A stretch of DNA of 64,000 nucleotides, from the NCBI GenBank assembly GCA_030220185.1, contig JASPKZ010007250.1, forward strand, positions 1,029,001-1,093,000. Direction: 5' to 3'. This stretch comes from Diploptera punctata. Its lineage: Eukaryota > Arthropoda > Insecta > Blattodea > Blaberidae. The translations under genes and the position numbers were made by a program. Positions within the stretch are counted from its first letter, which is position 1. Each line of letters starts with the position of its first letter. Below are positions 1-10,997 of the stretch, piece after piece. The notes beneath the pieces were generated by a model that did not search any database, had not been told where the DNA came from, and worked only from the letters and a program-made list of their open reading frames with translations.

Positions 1-386
1 GTGTGGAAAGCAACGGGAAGCTACCACACTTACAAGTTCCTAGTAAAGCTGTAAGCATAGCATGAAAATAGTGGAATGCAGGCTTTCACGGCCGGTAATC
101 ATGGTAATAAAGGATTCCGGGCTATGTGGCCGTGGTCTATAACTGGCGTTTCTTCCAGACGATTCTCCAGACGTTTCTGCGACGCAGTCGAGCCTACGAC
201 AGGGAAACAACAGCTGTAAGCGCTCGCCACTGAAGATGCCCTCCGCAGTTGAGGGAGAAACGTCTGGAAGAAACGCCAGTTATAGACCACGGTCACATAG
301 CCCGGAATCTTTTATTACCATAGCATGAAAATGCTATGATTTCAGTGAAGGAACTGCCTTCAGGCAGAATTACTATGGATGGATAA
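1..386 (+). mobile_element. SINE-1, 3' part, interrupted by a foldback insertion
   Basis: The segment matches the 3' half of the SINE at 51352-51696. It holds the GGAAAGCAACGGGAAGC block, the CATAGCATGAAAATGCTATG hairpin (split by the insertion at 70-318), the CTGCCTTCAGGCAG hairpin and the TATGGATGGAT tail. The tRNA-like head lies outside the window. It is non-coding. Confidence 0.85.
70..318. mobile_element. Foldback element with 59-bp inverted arms inside SINE-1
   Basis: Arms 103-161 and 261-319 are inverted complements with about two mismatches in 59 bp. The insertion is flanked by a direct 14-bp copy of host SINE sequence (CATAGCATGAAAAT at 56-69 and 319-332), which reads as a target-site duplication. 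A 33-bp segment (70-102, GGCTTTCACGGCCGG) lies outside the left arm. A related degraded element is at 42690-42872. It has no coding capacity; superfamily unknown. Confidence 0.75.
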
Positions 387-914
387 TTAATTTTACCTTC
401 TGATGTATTATTCGCTAAATAGTCACTCCAAATTCAACGCGAGGTTGAGTTTTCATTAGGCAAAACCACTCGCGACTTTGTTGCTCGTGATTTTTTTATA
501 AAAAACACAACCTCTTGTTAGATTACTTTATGATTGAGAAAAATAAATAGAAAATCCTGGTTAAAGTTAAGGTTGATTTGGTTGACTCAGGGATTTAAAG
601 ACGCGAGTACAGCCTTAAAACAGGATCTGTGCAACTCGCTCGGTGATTTGACCTTGTTGGGCAGGAAATTATGTCCGAAAAATACGTTAAGTCAGCGCAA
701 ATTCCAGATGGAATTCCATATTCCAGACATTTCCTCGAGGATGCAGAGTTGGCAGAACTGTTAGTCTGCAGTTGTGTTACATCAGCAACATTCCTTACCC
801 CCGTAATACCTTGCAACTTGTAATTAAATACTGCATTCAATTTCTTTATCTCTTGCGTATTTCAAAGTCGACATATCTTTGAATTTATGCATTTACTAAT
901 TTACTAGTGAGATT

Positions 915-949
<35 letters not shown>
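387..949. other. No gene seen; (ATTT)n near the end
   Basis: AT-rich sequence with only short chance open frames on both strands. An (ATTT)n microsatellite occupies about 914-950 and is likely the tail of the adjacent LINE-H remnant. Confidence 0.6.
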
Positions 950-1225
950 CATACAGATTTTCAATGTTTACACATCTTTATGTGCCTAAAGTTTTATTTC
1001 TTTCTACACAATTCCCTATCAATTCATTATATATTCTCCATTCGTCTTGGTCTCATTCCAATTCATATTTCTTGTATCCTTGAATTTCAAGGTCTTCCTT
1101 TCTTTTTTCAGGTGGACACATTCAACTCTTTTTGTGGGTAACCTTTCTTCTTGCAATCGTCGTACGTGCCCATGACAATTTAATAGTTTATACATTATAT
1201 AATCTACTATTGAACATTTAATATT
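950..1225 (-). mobile_element. LINE-H 3' remnant
   Basis: Aligns by eye with 15230-15400 plus 16050-16140 and with 29690-29828. They share TTTACACATCTTTATGT, a CTTATTCTCATTCC-like block and GGGTAACCTTTCTTCTT. In the reverse complement the family reads as a degenerate LINE C-terminus containing TWKLMDSRN. Broken and non-functional. Confidence 0.5.
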
Positions 1226-1245
1226 TATTTTTTTCTCGTATGACT

Positions 1246-1250
1246 TTATT

Positions 1251-1289
<39 letters not shown>

Positions 1290-1290
1290 T
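1246..1290. repeat. (TTTA)n microsatellite
   Basis: About eleven uninterrupted TTTA/ATTT units. It adjoins a faint reverse-strand LINE-A trace (about 1300-1341 and 1674-1715). Confidence 0.9.
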
Positions 1291-1341
1291 TCCAATTTTC
1301 AACATTGGAAAAAATTAGAAATAATTTCCCTCATTTATCAT

Positions 1342-1673
1342 CAATCCATCCATATTAATTCTGCCCGAGGGCAGGTCATTCTCTGCAATCATAGCATTTT
1401 CATGCTATGTTTTGCAGCTTTATTAGGGAATTATAGGTGTGGTAGCTTCCCGTTGCTTTCCACACCGATGAAGGATTATAATGTTAAGGATGATGATGAT
1501 GATGGCCGGATGATTTTCGGGGACCGTTGGGCCCTAAGCTTTCTTGACATTTGTCTTAGAGGTGAGAAAAAAAAAACGAAAAACCCTCACCCAGGAGCCT
1601 GACCGACCGGGGATCGAACCCGGGCCCGCTGCGTGACAAGGCAGCACACTACCTCGAGACCACAAAGGTGGAC
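1342..1673 (-). mobile_element. SINE-1, near full length
   Basis: Reverse-strand copy running from the (GGAT)n tail (ATCCATCCAT) through the CTGCCCGAGGGCAG hairpin and (GAT)n stretch to the tRNA-like head with a reverse-complement box B (GGATCGAACCC). A probable duplication with one mismatch flanks it: CATTTATCAT at 1332-1341 and CATTCATCAT at 1674-1683. The target is a decayed reverse-strand LINE-A. Confidence 0.85.
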
Positions 1674-1683
1674 CATTCATCAT

Positions 1684-2164
1684 TAACTGTTCATTTTCAT
1701 TATATCCCTTTAATTGGCAAATCACTCTTGTGCCAGTTATTTTAATGTGACGCACAGCACTGAAAACAAAATCATGCATGACTGTTATTATTAGGTTTAT
1801 TGTGTACTTCGACACACATTTCAGCTCTTAGGCCTACTACTCGTTTGTTGTCTTCTGTTTCATTAATAATTCTAAATAAATCAAACCAATTGACATAGCC
1901 TATAGGATACATTACCAATTAAATGGTTAAAATGTAGTTCTATCTGTGATTAGTTGAGGACAGATTTCTGCATATTTGCATGTTTTATTCCTTCAAAGAT
2001 AAACATATGCATGGAAGAGGAAAATCCGTTTCATGTCATTTGGAATCAATTGGCAAAATTTTATAGTGCATATAAATGCATTCACGGGATTAGAACATAT
2101 TTCACTAATATGAGCATATGGGTGCATATATTATACTTTTTTCACTATTTAATATTAAATTATT
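1684..2164. other. No gene seen
   Basis: AT-rich. Apart from a short LINE-A trace at the left edge (to about 1715) I recognise nothing. Confidence 0.55.
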
Positions 2165-2176
2165 AGTTTGTAACCT

Positions 2177-2819
2177 CTTAACAAAATTACAGAAGAATAT
2201 GGATTAAAGATATCTACAGAAAAAACAAAAATTATGGCATTTCAAGGTGTAGATCCTGTTAGGAGTAAAATTGTACTGGACAATAAAATTTTGGAGCAGG
2301 TGAATAATTTTACATATCTAGGATGCAATATCTCATATGAAGAAGAAAAGGATGTAAATGCAAAAATATCTAAATTTTTAAGAATTTTAGGGTTAATAAA
2401 TTCTATCTTCAAGCCACAGTTAGTCCAAAAGCATTCAAGACTGAAAGTGTATAAAACACTGGCTCTTCCAACTCTTTTGTATGGTAGCGAAGTATGGACG
2501 TTGAAACAGAAGGATATACAGAGACTTAGATCTGCTGAAATGAGATATCTTCGGAGGACTGCAGGATACACACTACTAGATCACAAAAAAAATGAAGACA
2601 TCTTAGAAGAATTACACATGGAATCTTTAGAAAACAAAATTTCTGTCAAGATGGATGCAACATGGTCATCGAATGGAAGATCACAGGATACCCAAACAAA
2701 TGTTGAGATATCAACCTACAGGAAGAAGAAGACCAGGACGTCCACTCAAAAGACTTTTCGATGGTGTTTCTCTTGAGGCCGAAACAGGTCAACAAATGGC
2801 CTAAATTCGTGAATGTACT

Positions 2820-2852
<33 letters not shown>
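2177..2852 (+). mobile_element. LINE-C, 5'-truncated insertion with 12-bp target-site duplication
   Basis: The same 12 bp (AGTTTGTAACCT) stands at 2165-2176 and 2853-2864. Between them lies the C-terminal part of an RT reading frame, a short 3' end with a stem-loop (ACAGGTC ... GGCCTAA, about 2784-2803) and a (GAT)n tail at about 2820-2852. The layout is that of target-primed reverse transcription with 5' truncation. Confidence 0.9.
2188..2776 (+). pseudogene. LINE-C reverse transcriptase C-terminal fragment
   Basis: The frame is open from about 2188, upstream of the first Met at 2234. It begins in the post-YADD region (LKISTEKTKIMAF), continues with FTYLGCNISYEEEKDVNAKI, LKVYKTLALPTLLYGSEVW and LRRTAGYTLLDHKKNEDILE, and then shifts frame around 2650 (the GRSQDTQTNVE stretch should read as the GRP...RW motif). 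The catalytic palm motifs are absent because of the 5' truncation. No function remains. Confidence 0.85.
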
Positions 2853-2853
<1 letters not shown>

Positions 2854-2864
2854 GTTTGTAACCT

Positions 2865-3396
2865 TATAAAATAACAATTTTCTGCTTTATTGTCATGTTT
2901 TTGCATGACAATTTTGTTTTCATAGAAAGCCAGCGTCCCTATTTCGCATTTTTGCACAACAGTGACAATGCCGAGCTGGGGGTCTGCAGTTTTAAATCTC
3001 AACAGCTCAATAAAGCAATCTGTCCTAAACCATTTCTTGAAAGGAAGATTCCGGAAGAGATGAATGTGCTTGCCAACAATGGACAGTTCATTGGTGGTAA
3101 TTTCCTTGTTTTCGTTTTCAACCAGCGATATTCTGTGAAGTTTGAACATCAGCTTTATTGAGACTGTCGACATACACGACAAAGACTCAAAAATCATTCC
3201 TGAAATATACTTTCACGTGTGCAAAATATACTTCATTTCACACAAAGGAAGCCTGTTGTACATTATAGACCACAGTGACAAACAAATGGGGAACCGAAGT
3301 TTAAATTATTTTGTCAAATACCATTTTGTGAGTGTTAGTGTTTCAAGACAAGTGTTTTCATATTACAGATAAGATTAACTATAAAATACAATTATT
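2865..3396. other. No gene seen
   Basis: Unique-looking AT-rich sequence. Open frames of 60-90 codons on both strands have no recognisable motif. Confidence 0.5.
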
Positions 3397-3410
3397 AACT
3401 TCAATTAGGA

Positions 3411-3850
3411 CCCTCAGGGGTCCTCATCTAGGGGATATGTGGATGGCGACCACAAGGTGCCCAAGCTGAGCAAAACATTTCTTCCACTTACTTGTGTTTT
3501 GCACTCTTTTAACTTTACTATCTAACCTCTCTTGGTTAACTCTTGTTTCTTTCGACTCCGATGCTATTAGGGCATCCGAGGGCTAGGAAGTCTTTCCTTT
3601 CTTCCATTTCTTCTTTCCTTTATTTTCTTTTCTTCTCCAGAAAAGCCTGACCAGAGGCTATAAGATGGCAGCCCCATCACTGGTCTTGCCTTCCTTTGGC
3701 CAGCAACCAATCGAAGGGACTATTATTATGCTTTCAAGTCTTATACGAGAATTTTCCGGAAAAAAACGCTGGAGGGAAAATTTTCTATAGGATCGTAACA
3801 GGCCTTGGCCTAATACTTGAAAGGAAGGAAGGAAGAAGAAGAAGAAGAAG
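3411..3850 (+). mobile_element. SINE-like or internally deleted LINE with (GAA)n tail
   Basis: A 14-bp duplication (AACTTCAATTAGGA, 3397-3410 and 3851-3864) bounds a 440-bp insertion. It starts with CCCTCAGGGG and ends in a LINE-like 3' hairpin (ACAGGCCTTGGCCTAATAC, about 3799-3817) and (GAA)n. No RT coding lies between. A 207-bp relative sits at 42279-42485, also starting CCCTC and ending (GAA)n. It may be a 5'-end plus 3'-end deletion derivative mobilised by LINE-B. Confidence 0.75.
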
Positions 3851-4072
3851 AACTTCAATTAGGAGCAAAAAAGTAAAACTATTACAATTGTTGCTTCATA
3901 AAACAATAAATAAAATGATGTGAGAAATTAGTGTATTTTACTATAAGAAGAAAATTAATTTATGTGCTTATTTTTTTTAATTTTAAGAGCAGATTTTCAA
4001 CTTTTTTTCTGCATAGTTGCATGCATATATTTATTGTTTTTTGTGCATATAATTCCGCCCTCTAGTGATTAG

Positions 4073-4372
4073 ATATTTACTTTTATTGATGTTCACTTCC
4101 AGCCCCAATTTCTTAGTGCTACTCAATAGAGTGTGCACGTTGCCTCTTAGTATCTCCTCACTATCGTCTAATAATACTACATCATCAGCATAAACTAACA
4201 GCTTATTAATACCATTGAGTTGTAGGCATTATTCAACCTTTGCTGGCATGGCCTAGCATAAAATTGAATAGTAGAGGAAATAGTGCATCTCCTTGCTTTA
4301 ACCCATTGAGAATTTCAAAAGTATCCGAAAACTGTTTGCCTACCGCACCCTACTCTTTGTGCCATTCAGCCT
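4073..4372 (-). mobile_element. LINE-A RT fragment
   Basis: The reverse complement encodes the palm region of LINE-A (the QGDALSP-like motif, then LLVYADDVVLL) as at 59004-60371, with several frame breaks. Both ends are lost. Confidence 0.85.
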
Positions 4373-4515
4373 TAAGTGAATTATTAACACAAGATGACGA
4401 TGACCAGTTCTCATACTCATTCAGACTTGTGAATTTTTTACAGCACGAAAACACTAATATATGAATTGAAAACTACTTACCTGAATTTAACTTAAATTTT
4501 GCTATAATATACATA

Positions 4516-4659
4516 GAATGTATAATTATAAACCAAAAGGGAGAAGAATGTTGGGAAGACCATTGAAGAGATGGAAGGATCAATTCGACCTATAATGAGA
4601 TCGGAACAGGCCATTGCGCTTAACCCTTGTTGTTGTTGTTGTTGTTGATGATGATGATG
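4516..4659 (+). mobile_element. LINE-C 3'-end insertion
   Basis: A very short 5'-truncated copy covers only the GRRMLGRPLKRW coding end, the GGAACAGGCC element and a (TTG)n(ATG)n tail. It is flanked by ATATACATA at 4507-4515 and 4660-4668, a probable target-site duplication. Confidence 0.7.
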
Positions 4660-4700
4660 ATATACATAAGATAATAATACGTAACTTTATAGTAAAAAGT

Positions 4701-4999
4701 GTCGATCGCTGTGGTCTCGGGGTAGCGTGCTGCCTTGTTACTCACCGGGCCCGGGTTCGATTCCCGGTCGGAACAGGCTCCTGTAAGACAAATGTCAGGA
4801 AGCTTAGGGCCCTACGGTCCCCGAAAATCATCTGGCCATCACCATCATCCTTATCATTATCAGCATCCTTCACCGGTGTGGAAAGCAACGGGAAGCTACG
4901 ACGCCTATAAATCCCTAGTAAACCTGCAAAGCGTAGCATGAAAATGCTATGATTGCAGTGAAAGATCTGCCCTCGGGCAGAATTACTATGGATGGATGG
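4701..4999 (+). mobile_element. SINE-1 with 12-bp target-site duplication
   Basis: ATAGTAAAAAGT at 4689-4700 is repeated at 5000-5011. The copy has a tRNA-like head with box A (GTGGTCTCGGGGTAGCG) and box B (GGTTCGATTCC), an internal deletion of the (T)5CTGGGTGAGG segment, both 3' hairpins and a (GGAT)n tail. Confidence 0.92.
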
Positions 5000-5011
5000 A
5001 TAGTAAAAAGT

Positions 5012-5593
5012 AATTAATTAGGAAAATATTTACATCATATTAATATATGTGTTAGTTTTTCACTTATTGTTTTCATTTTCTACAGCATTTATGTGGTCAT
5101 ACACTGTTTATACACAAGGGGAATAAACTTTTCCAACTTCATAACATCGTCCAGCTCATTCTGTATAACTATTTTAGTAACATTCCCACACCAATAGATG
5201 GAGCAGCCATTCTAATTGTAGGTTATTTTGTGTTCATAAATCAATTTCATAAAAAGTGGTCTTTATCCACTTACCATTATCATATTTTCAACTGTAAATT
5301 ACCTACAATTTTATTATTTACTACTAAATATTCAGTTATTTCAACATTAGTTCCTAATATTTGAAATAAAATAAATTAAATTAACTTGCATTAGTTATGA
5401 AACATAACAGATTATTAAAAAAAAAACTCGCATAGACACATTTATTTTTTTAGATTTTCCACGACATGTTCAAAATGTACTTATTACATTTATAATTTTA
5501 ATATTCTACGATCTAAAGAACGGTAGAGACTACAGCGTAAATACAAAAATGAATTATAGAAATTCTGTCCATCTTAGAGGAACGGTGGTTTTC
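5012..5593. other. No gene seen
   Basis: AT-rich, with no recognisable repeat or coding motif. Confidence 0.55.
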
Positions 5594-5807
5594 ACGCATA
5601 GAAGCTCCTTGCAGGAAAACGAGAAAAAAGCGCCCAGTAGGCAGGCCAAAAATAAGATGGAAGAATAACGTTAACCATAATTTGAGGGAAGTAGATTATA
5701 CAGGGGATGATTGTAAAACATTATCTCAGGATAGGGATTTATGGAGAGCTTATGTCACGCAGTCATGAACCTATGTGTTCGATTGTGCTAGTGATTTAGT
5801 TAGCGTC
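5594..5807 (+). mobile_element. LINE-A 3' fragment
   Basis: Decayed C-terminus (KRPVGRP, NINHNLREVDYTGDD) ending in the family's 3' terminus, with a short TTAG tail. Confidence 0.8.
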
Positions 5808-6300
5808 CTTCTTCTTTGGCTTTCCCCACTTATAGGTTTGCCGTCTTCATTTTCCATTTATTTCTATCATTTCAATCTCCTTCTAAACTCCTATCATCCA
5901 TTATAGTTCTGACATAAGTTTTCCATTTCTAGTTCGTCAGCCACGTTTATTCCTTCCAGGGAGTAACCATTGGTTGACCATCTTTCATCTTCCATTCTCT
6001 GTACATGACCATGCCATTTAAGAGTTTGATTTTCAACCCTCTTAACAACAGATGTGGTGACATTTCATTACTCGTGAATATGTCTTATTATTTTTACACT
6101 GATTTCCTTTAAATCTATTGATTGTAAAGGGGAATTCATTTCTTATTTTATCCTGTCTTGTTTTTTTGAAGACTTCTCCTAAGATAATCAAATTCAACTG
6201 TTAATTCCGTCTAAGACAAACTTTCACTACCATATGACAAAATATTCTGTATTATGATCTTATAAATTATCATTTTAGTTTCCTTTGTAATATTTTCTGT
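5808..6300 (-). mobile_element. Degenerate LINE C-terminus (LINE-D-like)
   Basis: The reverse complement carries a recognisable but heavily broken RT C-terminal pattern (HGHVQRMEDERW followed by basic residues, and VKVCLRRN-type text further upstream). It lies tail to tail with the LINE-A fragment on its left. Confidence 0.5.
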
Positions 6301-6311
6301 TCTAAATTATT

Positions 6312-6942
6312 CATAAGTAATGACACGAGTGATTTCCAAATTATCGATAAATTCACGACTCACTAAGTGAGGAGTGAATTTATCTAGAGAATTTGGAAAT
6401 CAAGAGTGGCATTTGTTAGGACTATTTAACGAATAAAATTAAGCTGTTTACTCACAAATCATCGTTTAACTATAGTTATTTTAAAATGTTTATATATTTA
6501 ATGTAAACGGCGATGTTTGAAAACAAATCAGAAATGTGAGTTTATGTTCATTCACTGCACCTTGGTCATATTATTTATTGCCAAATAAGATCGCAATATT
6601 GTAAGAGTGCACCCAAGTGGAGAAATAATGAAACATATCAAACTATATATCATAATCAACATTACGGGTTATTCATTTATTTTTTTAGTAAACAACTCAG
6701 TAAAATCAAGGAATCTTTTCATTATTTGCTATATCCAATGTATTTGTTGGAGAAAAATAATGCTTTGACCTGTTCAGAACATTAAAAAAGAGGAGCTTTC
6801 TTTATCACAGAAGCAGGAGCTGATAAAGAGAAATCCATAAAGAGCGAGGTGAAACACGACTGTGATTGGTTGTAAATAAAAAATCATTCTAACATGATTG
6901 GTCATTGACTCCCATTTGGGGCATGAGTTAAATAGTCCATAT
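6312..6942 (+). repeat. R1 dispersed repeat, copy 1
   Basis: About 630 bp shared with 11951-12735 (reverse strand) and the dimer at 24546-25692. The left end folds into a long hairpin (about 6324-6410: GATTTCCAAATT ... AATTTGGAAATC). The right end carries two inverted CCAAT motifs (TGATTGGTTGTAAA and TGATTGGTCATTGAC) and ends GTTAAATAGTC. Non-coding; class unknown. Confidence 0.85.
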
Positions 6943-7529
6943 AATGTCTTAGTTGCATTTTTTGCCATTACAATTTTAGTTCGTACATATCTTTCACAGG
7001 TACCTAAACATGTAATTATTGACCCAAGATATTTAAGAAATTTTTTATTTTTTTTATTTTTCCTGTTTCTAGTATGACGTCATCAACATCCTTTCCCAAT
7101 CACATATATTAATATTCTAAGCTGTTAAATGAAATGCTACTAATCGATTTGCATAAAATTATGCCAAAATCATGTAGAATGTAGATAAGATAGTTAATTA
7201 TGGGGATTTCCTAGGCTACTGTAATATTGAATTATCTTTAAGACGAATTTTAAGATTTGCATTGTCCGAAGAAGTTTGTGATAACAGAGCATGTACGATG
7301 CGTCGACCGATCTAATTTTACATGGAGCTACAGACACAGTAGAAGCTGGCACAGTCTCCTTAACTCCAGAATGACTGTATTAAAATAACCATTGTATGTC
7401 TTCTGTTACTCATCTCAACATTCCTACAACATAGTGATCGCGAGATGTTGCTGGCTCCCGACTCTAATGGCTTCAATGTTGAAAATATTGACATTTGGGG
7501 TTTTTTACTGTTATTTTTGTATCAACATC
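6943..7529. other. No gene seen
   Basis: AT-rich; no recognisable family. Confidence 0.5.
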
Positions 7530-7560
7530 GGACATCCTTCACTTGTCATTAACTATCCAT

Positions 7561-7876
7561 TCCATTCTATTGTAATACTGCCCGAGGGCAGGTCTTTCAC
7601 TGCAAACATATCATTTTCATGCTATGCTTTGCAGTTTTACTAGGGAATTATAGGTGTTGTAGCTTTCCACACCTGTGAAGGATGATAATGTTAAGGATGG
7701 TGATGATGGCCGGATGATTTTCGGGGACCATTGGGCCCTAAGCTTCCTGACATTTATCTTACAGGTGAGGAAAAGCCCCGAAAAGAACCTCACCCAGGAG
7801 CCTGTCCCGACCGAGAAACGAACCCGGGCCCGCTGCGTGACAAGGCAGCACGCTACCTCGAGACCACAGCGGTGGA
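7561..7876 (-). mobile_element. SINE-1 nested in LINE-A
   Basis: Head, body and both 3' hairpins are present. ATCCATTCCATT on the left and ATCCATTTCCATT on the right match the uninterrupted LINE-A target (compare 59650-59670) and mark the duplication. The head box B is damaged (GAAACGAACCC in reverse). Confidence 0.85.
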
Positions 7877-8120
7877 TCCATTTCCATTAGATAATACATT
7901 TCTATGAGTGAACATATATTTAGTTTTATTGATGTTTACTTCCAGCCCCAATTCCTTAATGTACTGAATAGAGTGTACGTGTTGGCCCTTAGTAATTACT
8001 CGCTATCACCCAATAATACTACATCATTCGCATATACAAGGATATTTTTAATATTATTGAGTGGTAGGCCTACGCTTTTTTTATCCTCTTAACATTTTAT
8101 GGGATTCAATATTACAAAAT

Positions 8121-8513
8121 CTGTCCACCGCTGTGGTCTCGGGGTAGCGTGCTGCCTTGTCACGCAGCGGGCCCGGGTTCGATCCCCTGTCGGGACAGTT
8201 TTTCTGGGTGAGGTTTTTATCGGGGTTTTTCCTCACATGTAAGAAAAATGTCAGGAAAACTTTAAGGCCCAAACGGTCCCCGAAATCATATGGCCATCGC
8301 AATCATCATCATTCATATTCATCTTAGGTTAAGCTTAGGATTAGGGACTCTCCTGGCGCACCATTATCATCATCATCACCCATAATATCATCGGGGTAAC
8401 GTAACCCCGCCTTCCAGGCGCCCTAACCTCAGAAGTGGGTTACAAGTACGCCATGCCAGGAGAGAAGCCAGGAATGTCGAAAGACAAACCTGGGGCATTT
8501 GGGGGGAAAAAAA
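8121..8513 (+). mobile_element. Chimeric SINE: SINE-1 head, different 3' module
   Basis: Positions 8123-8300 are the SINE-1 tRNA-like head and body. From about 8320 the usual SINE-1 3' end is replaced by another module (CTCCTGGCGC, CATCATCACCCATAAT, the stem CGGGGT-AACGTA-ACCCCG) that reappears, behind an unrelated head, at 54807-55113. It ends in a G/A-rich tail and is flanked by TACAAAAT (8113-8120 and 8514-8521). Confidence 0.85.
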
Positions 8514-8632
8514 TACAAAATTCAATAGAAGAGAAAATATGTGTATCTCCTTGCTTTAACTCATTTTTGAAGTATCTGAAAACTGTTTGCCTACCCGCAT
8601 TCTACTCTATGTGCCATTTAAACACATTCGAA

Positions 8633-9293
8633 TGTATATGGTCTAATATTCACAAAAAACGAGTTCAAAATTTTCTACCAATGAACCATGTGAATTAAGA
8701 ATGACAAACTTAATTAATAATTTCATATGTAAACAAACGAAAGTAATCAATAAAAAGTATATGGATATAAGTAATAAGTTCATATTATCAGTATTTATTT
8801 CAACACAATGGTAAATAAAAATGAATTATTTCACGTTACCAAAACAAGATTTTAATACGATCTTACATATTAAATTTATCACTTCCCACCGAAAGACAAC
8901 AAAAAAAATGTTTTTAATAGTTGACCTTTGTTGGCTGACTTTTTGAATCTCTTAGGCGACGAGCCTCGCCTTGATGGAGAGGGAGATTCGTGAGCTGTCG
9001 ATTAGCGAATTATTGTCCCGTGGAGAAATTTCCACTTGCATCTATATCTCCTTTCTGGAAAGATCGTTTCTCGAGCCTTCGACCCGAGAAGTGTCTGACC
9101 GAGTTTCCAGGAATTGCGAGAATCGCGGACCGACAGTTGTAGTCGTGTCCCGAGTGTAGACGAGTAACCGTGATCAAGTGTGAAGACAAGAAGACGTTCT
9201 AAGTGAAACGTCAGCGACTGTAATTAACTTATTAATAAAATAAATTGTGAAGCAAGAGACTTTATTAGCAACAAATAACTTGTGAATAATCAG

Positions 9294-9302
<9 letters not shown>
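8633..9302. other. Unclassified; GC-richer island at about 8940-9180
   Basis: The first 300 bp are AT-rich and featureless. About 8940-9180 is distinctly GC-richer and ends near an AATAAA-rich stretch (9228-9245). It could be LTR-like or an untranslated exon; nothing decides. The 62-codon frame inside has no recognised motif. Confidence 0.35.
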
Positions 9303-9332
<30 letters not shown>

Positions 9333-9606
9333 CTTTATTTTAGCTGGCAGAGTTAAGGCCATAAGGCCTTCTCTTCCACTCAACCAGCGAATAGTAAAAT
9401 TATACAAAAATTACGTACATATTACAATTTTAAGATATTATTAAAATACAGACTAAACAAAATAGAATGATGATGTGATCTAATACTAGTTAATACTAAC
9501 AAAAACATAGAATATAATAAAATTGAAATGATATAAAATGAAGTAAGTAGCTTCCTAGATGATTATTGATGGAATGCTCTATATAGTTGTTATGCAGTTA
9601 ATGTTT

Positions 9607-10197
9607 TCATTGTGTCGAACTTAAGATATCATTTAATTTGGATTTAAATAATGATAGCGATTGACAGTCCCTGACATGACTGGGAAGTGAGTTCCATGCT
9701 CTAGTCATAGATATTGTGTAAGATTCAGGGTATAGACAGGTCCTGTGTTGTGGTATCAAAAGTAAAGAAGAGTCTTGTGATCTTGTTCCTAAATTGTGAT
9801 GAGCCGATAAATTTTGAAAACGTGTTGTTAAATAAGTTGGTAAATATGTGTGCAGAATTTGGAATAGTAAGGTATGTGAATGTAAAGTTCTTCTGTCATT
9901 TAGGCGTAGCCATGATAAGGCCTGAAATGAAGGAGACACGTGGTCATAACGACGGAGATTGAACATAAATCGAATGCACGCATTATGAGCAAGCTGTAGT
10001 CTGTCGGATATATCAGTTGTCAGATTAGTCAGTAATATGTCGCAGTAGTAGAAGTGTGGCATTATAAGAGTCTGTACAAGTATTTGTTTTAATTTTGTAG
10101 GAAGGAAGTTTTTAAAACTATTTAGGGAGTGAAGAATTGAGAACACTTTCTTGCAGGTATTATTCACCTGGATTTTCCAGTCTAGGTGTTGGTCCAT
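9607..10197 (-). pseudogene. LINE-F RT C-terminal segment, 196 codons open
   Basis: The open frame has the CR1-like order MDQHLDWKIQVN, LIMPHFYYCDILLTNL, DRLQLAHNACIRFMFNLRR, SLFQALSWL-type text and RAWNSLPSHVRDCQSLSLFK, with a stop near the element's 3' end. These regions lie downstream of the catalytic palm, so the piece cannot act alone. The true frame continues upstream (VKNLGIYMD). Confidence 0.85.
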
Positions 10198-10271
10198 ATA
10201 GATACCCAGATTTTTTACTACTGAGCTGTAGGGGGTGTTTTTGTCATTTAGGAGAATGGTAGGGATATTTT

Positions 10272-10544
10272 TTTAAGATTATAATTGATTTTATTAAACA
10301 CAATGTGTACATTTAGAGTTTTCACCAGTCTTTTGTAATTTTGGTGAGAGGCTGAGTTCTGCTTTGGCATTTCATTAGGTGGTACCTGGAGCATGGCTCG
10401 TCGCAAAACTTACATCTGCAGTCCTCCTTCGGGTCGTGGTATGACGGATTCTGACATATTTTCCAGTGGAAACCATGCGCGGCGAAGCGTGTGTATAGGT
10501 GGCGAAGTTGGAAGTTCGGTTCTTTCCACACATCGGTTTTCATC
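10272..10544 (-). mobile_element. LINE-I C-terminal fragment inserted in LINE-F
   Basis: GGGATATTTT at 10262-10271 and 10545-10554 brackets a 273-bp insertion. Its reverse strand encodes LRHLYTRFAAHGFHWK and a CCHC-type knuckle (CRCKFCDEPCSRYHLMKC), then a stop and a short AT-rich tail. Removing it rejoins the CR1 frame (HYENIP to IPTILLNDKN). A homologue lies at 40655-40900. Confidence 0.8.
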
Positions 10545-10997
10545 GGGATATTTTCGTAATGTATAATGCTTTGGATTCGCCGATGTCCTATAATTATGCA
10601 CTGTGTCTTGTCAGCATTTAGATTAAGTCCATGTTTCTTCGACCATTGGGAAATTGACTCTAGGTCACTATTTAATTTGTAGTGTGTCATGTACATTGGA
10701 GTGAATGTAAATTTGCAATAGAAACTTTGTGGAGTTAATTTAAAAAAATTCTTCTGAATCCTGAACAACCGTTGGGCGTGACAATATCTATGTTATAATT
10801 TGCAATTCATTTTGTTAATTGGCAAAAGTGGTTGAAATGACTTTCATTTATTCAATAGATACAAGTACCGGTAATAATGCAAATGATTGACTGCGCATTC
10901 ATAACTGTAAATTAATGCTGTTATAAATTTAAAGGAGCATTTTTATCGCATCACGTTGTAGGTGACATCTAAAGGATTCATTTAAGAAGTATAAACT

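Larger units (their letters stand above)
7530..8632 (-). mobile_element. LINE-A RT fragment hosting two SINEs
   Basis: Three pieces of one reverse-strand LINE-A (7530-7568, 7877-8120, 8514-8632) follow each other in the right order around the SINEs at 7561-7876 and 8121-8513. The last piece encodes the VGKQFSDTFEIQ region. Frame is lost. Confidence 0.85.
9303..10700 (-). mobile_element. LINE-F (CR1/Jockey-like), 5'-truncated
   Basis: Reading the reverse strand, an RT C-terminal region starts near 10700 (LNSDLESISQWSKKHGLNLN ADKTQ), continues past an insertion, and ends at 9607. A 3' UTR follows with the hairpin AAGGCCTTATGGCCTT (about 9354-9369) and a (TTA)n tail at about 9303-9332. Other 3' ends of this family are at 20545, 23652, 29829 and 30765. 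Confidence 0.85.

Noticed and set aside
1240..1602. 120-codon frame starting in (TTTA)n
   Set aside because: Microsatellite plus antisense SINE-1.
2646..3197. 183-codon reverse frame with a poly-His run
   Set aside because: The His run is the (GAT)n tail of LINE-C read backward; the rest has no motif.
8940..9180. CpG-island promoter of a host gene
   Set aside because: GC-richer, but no splice-supported exon or core promoter could be tied to it.
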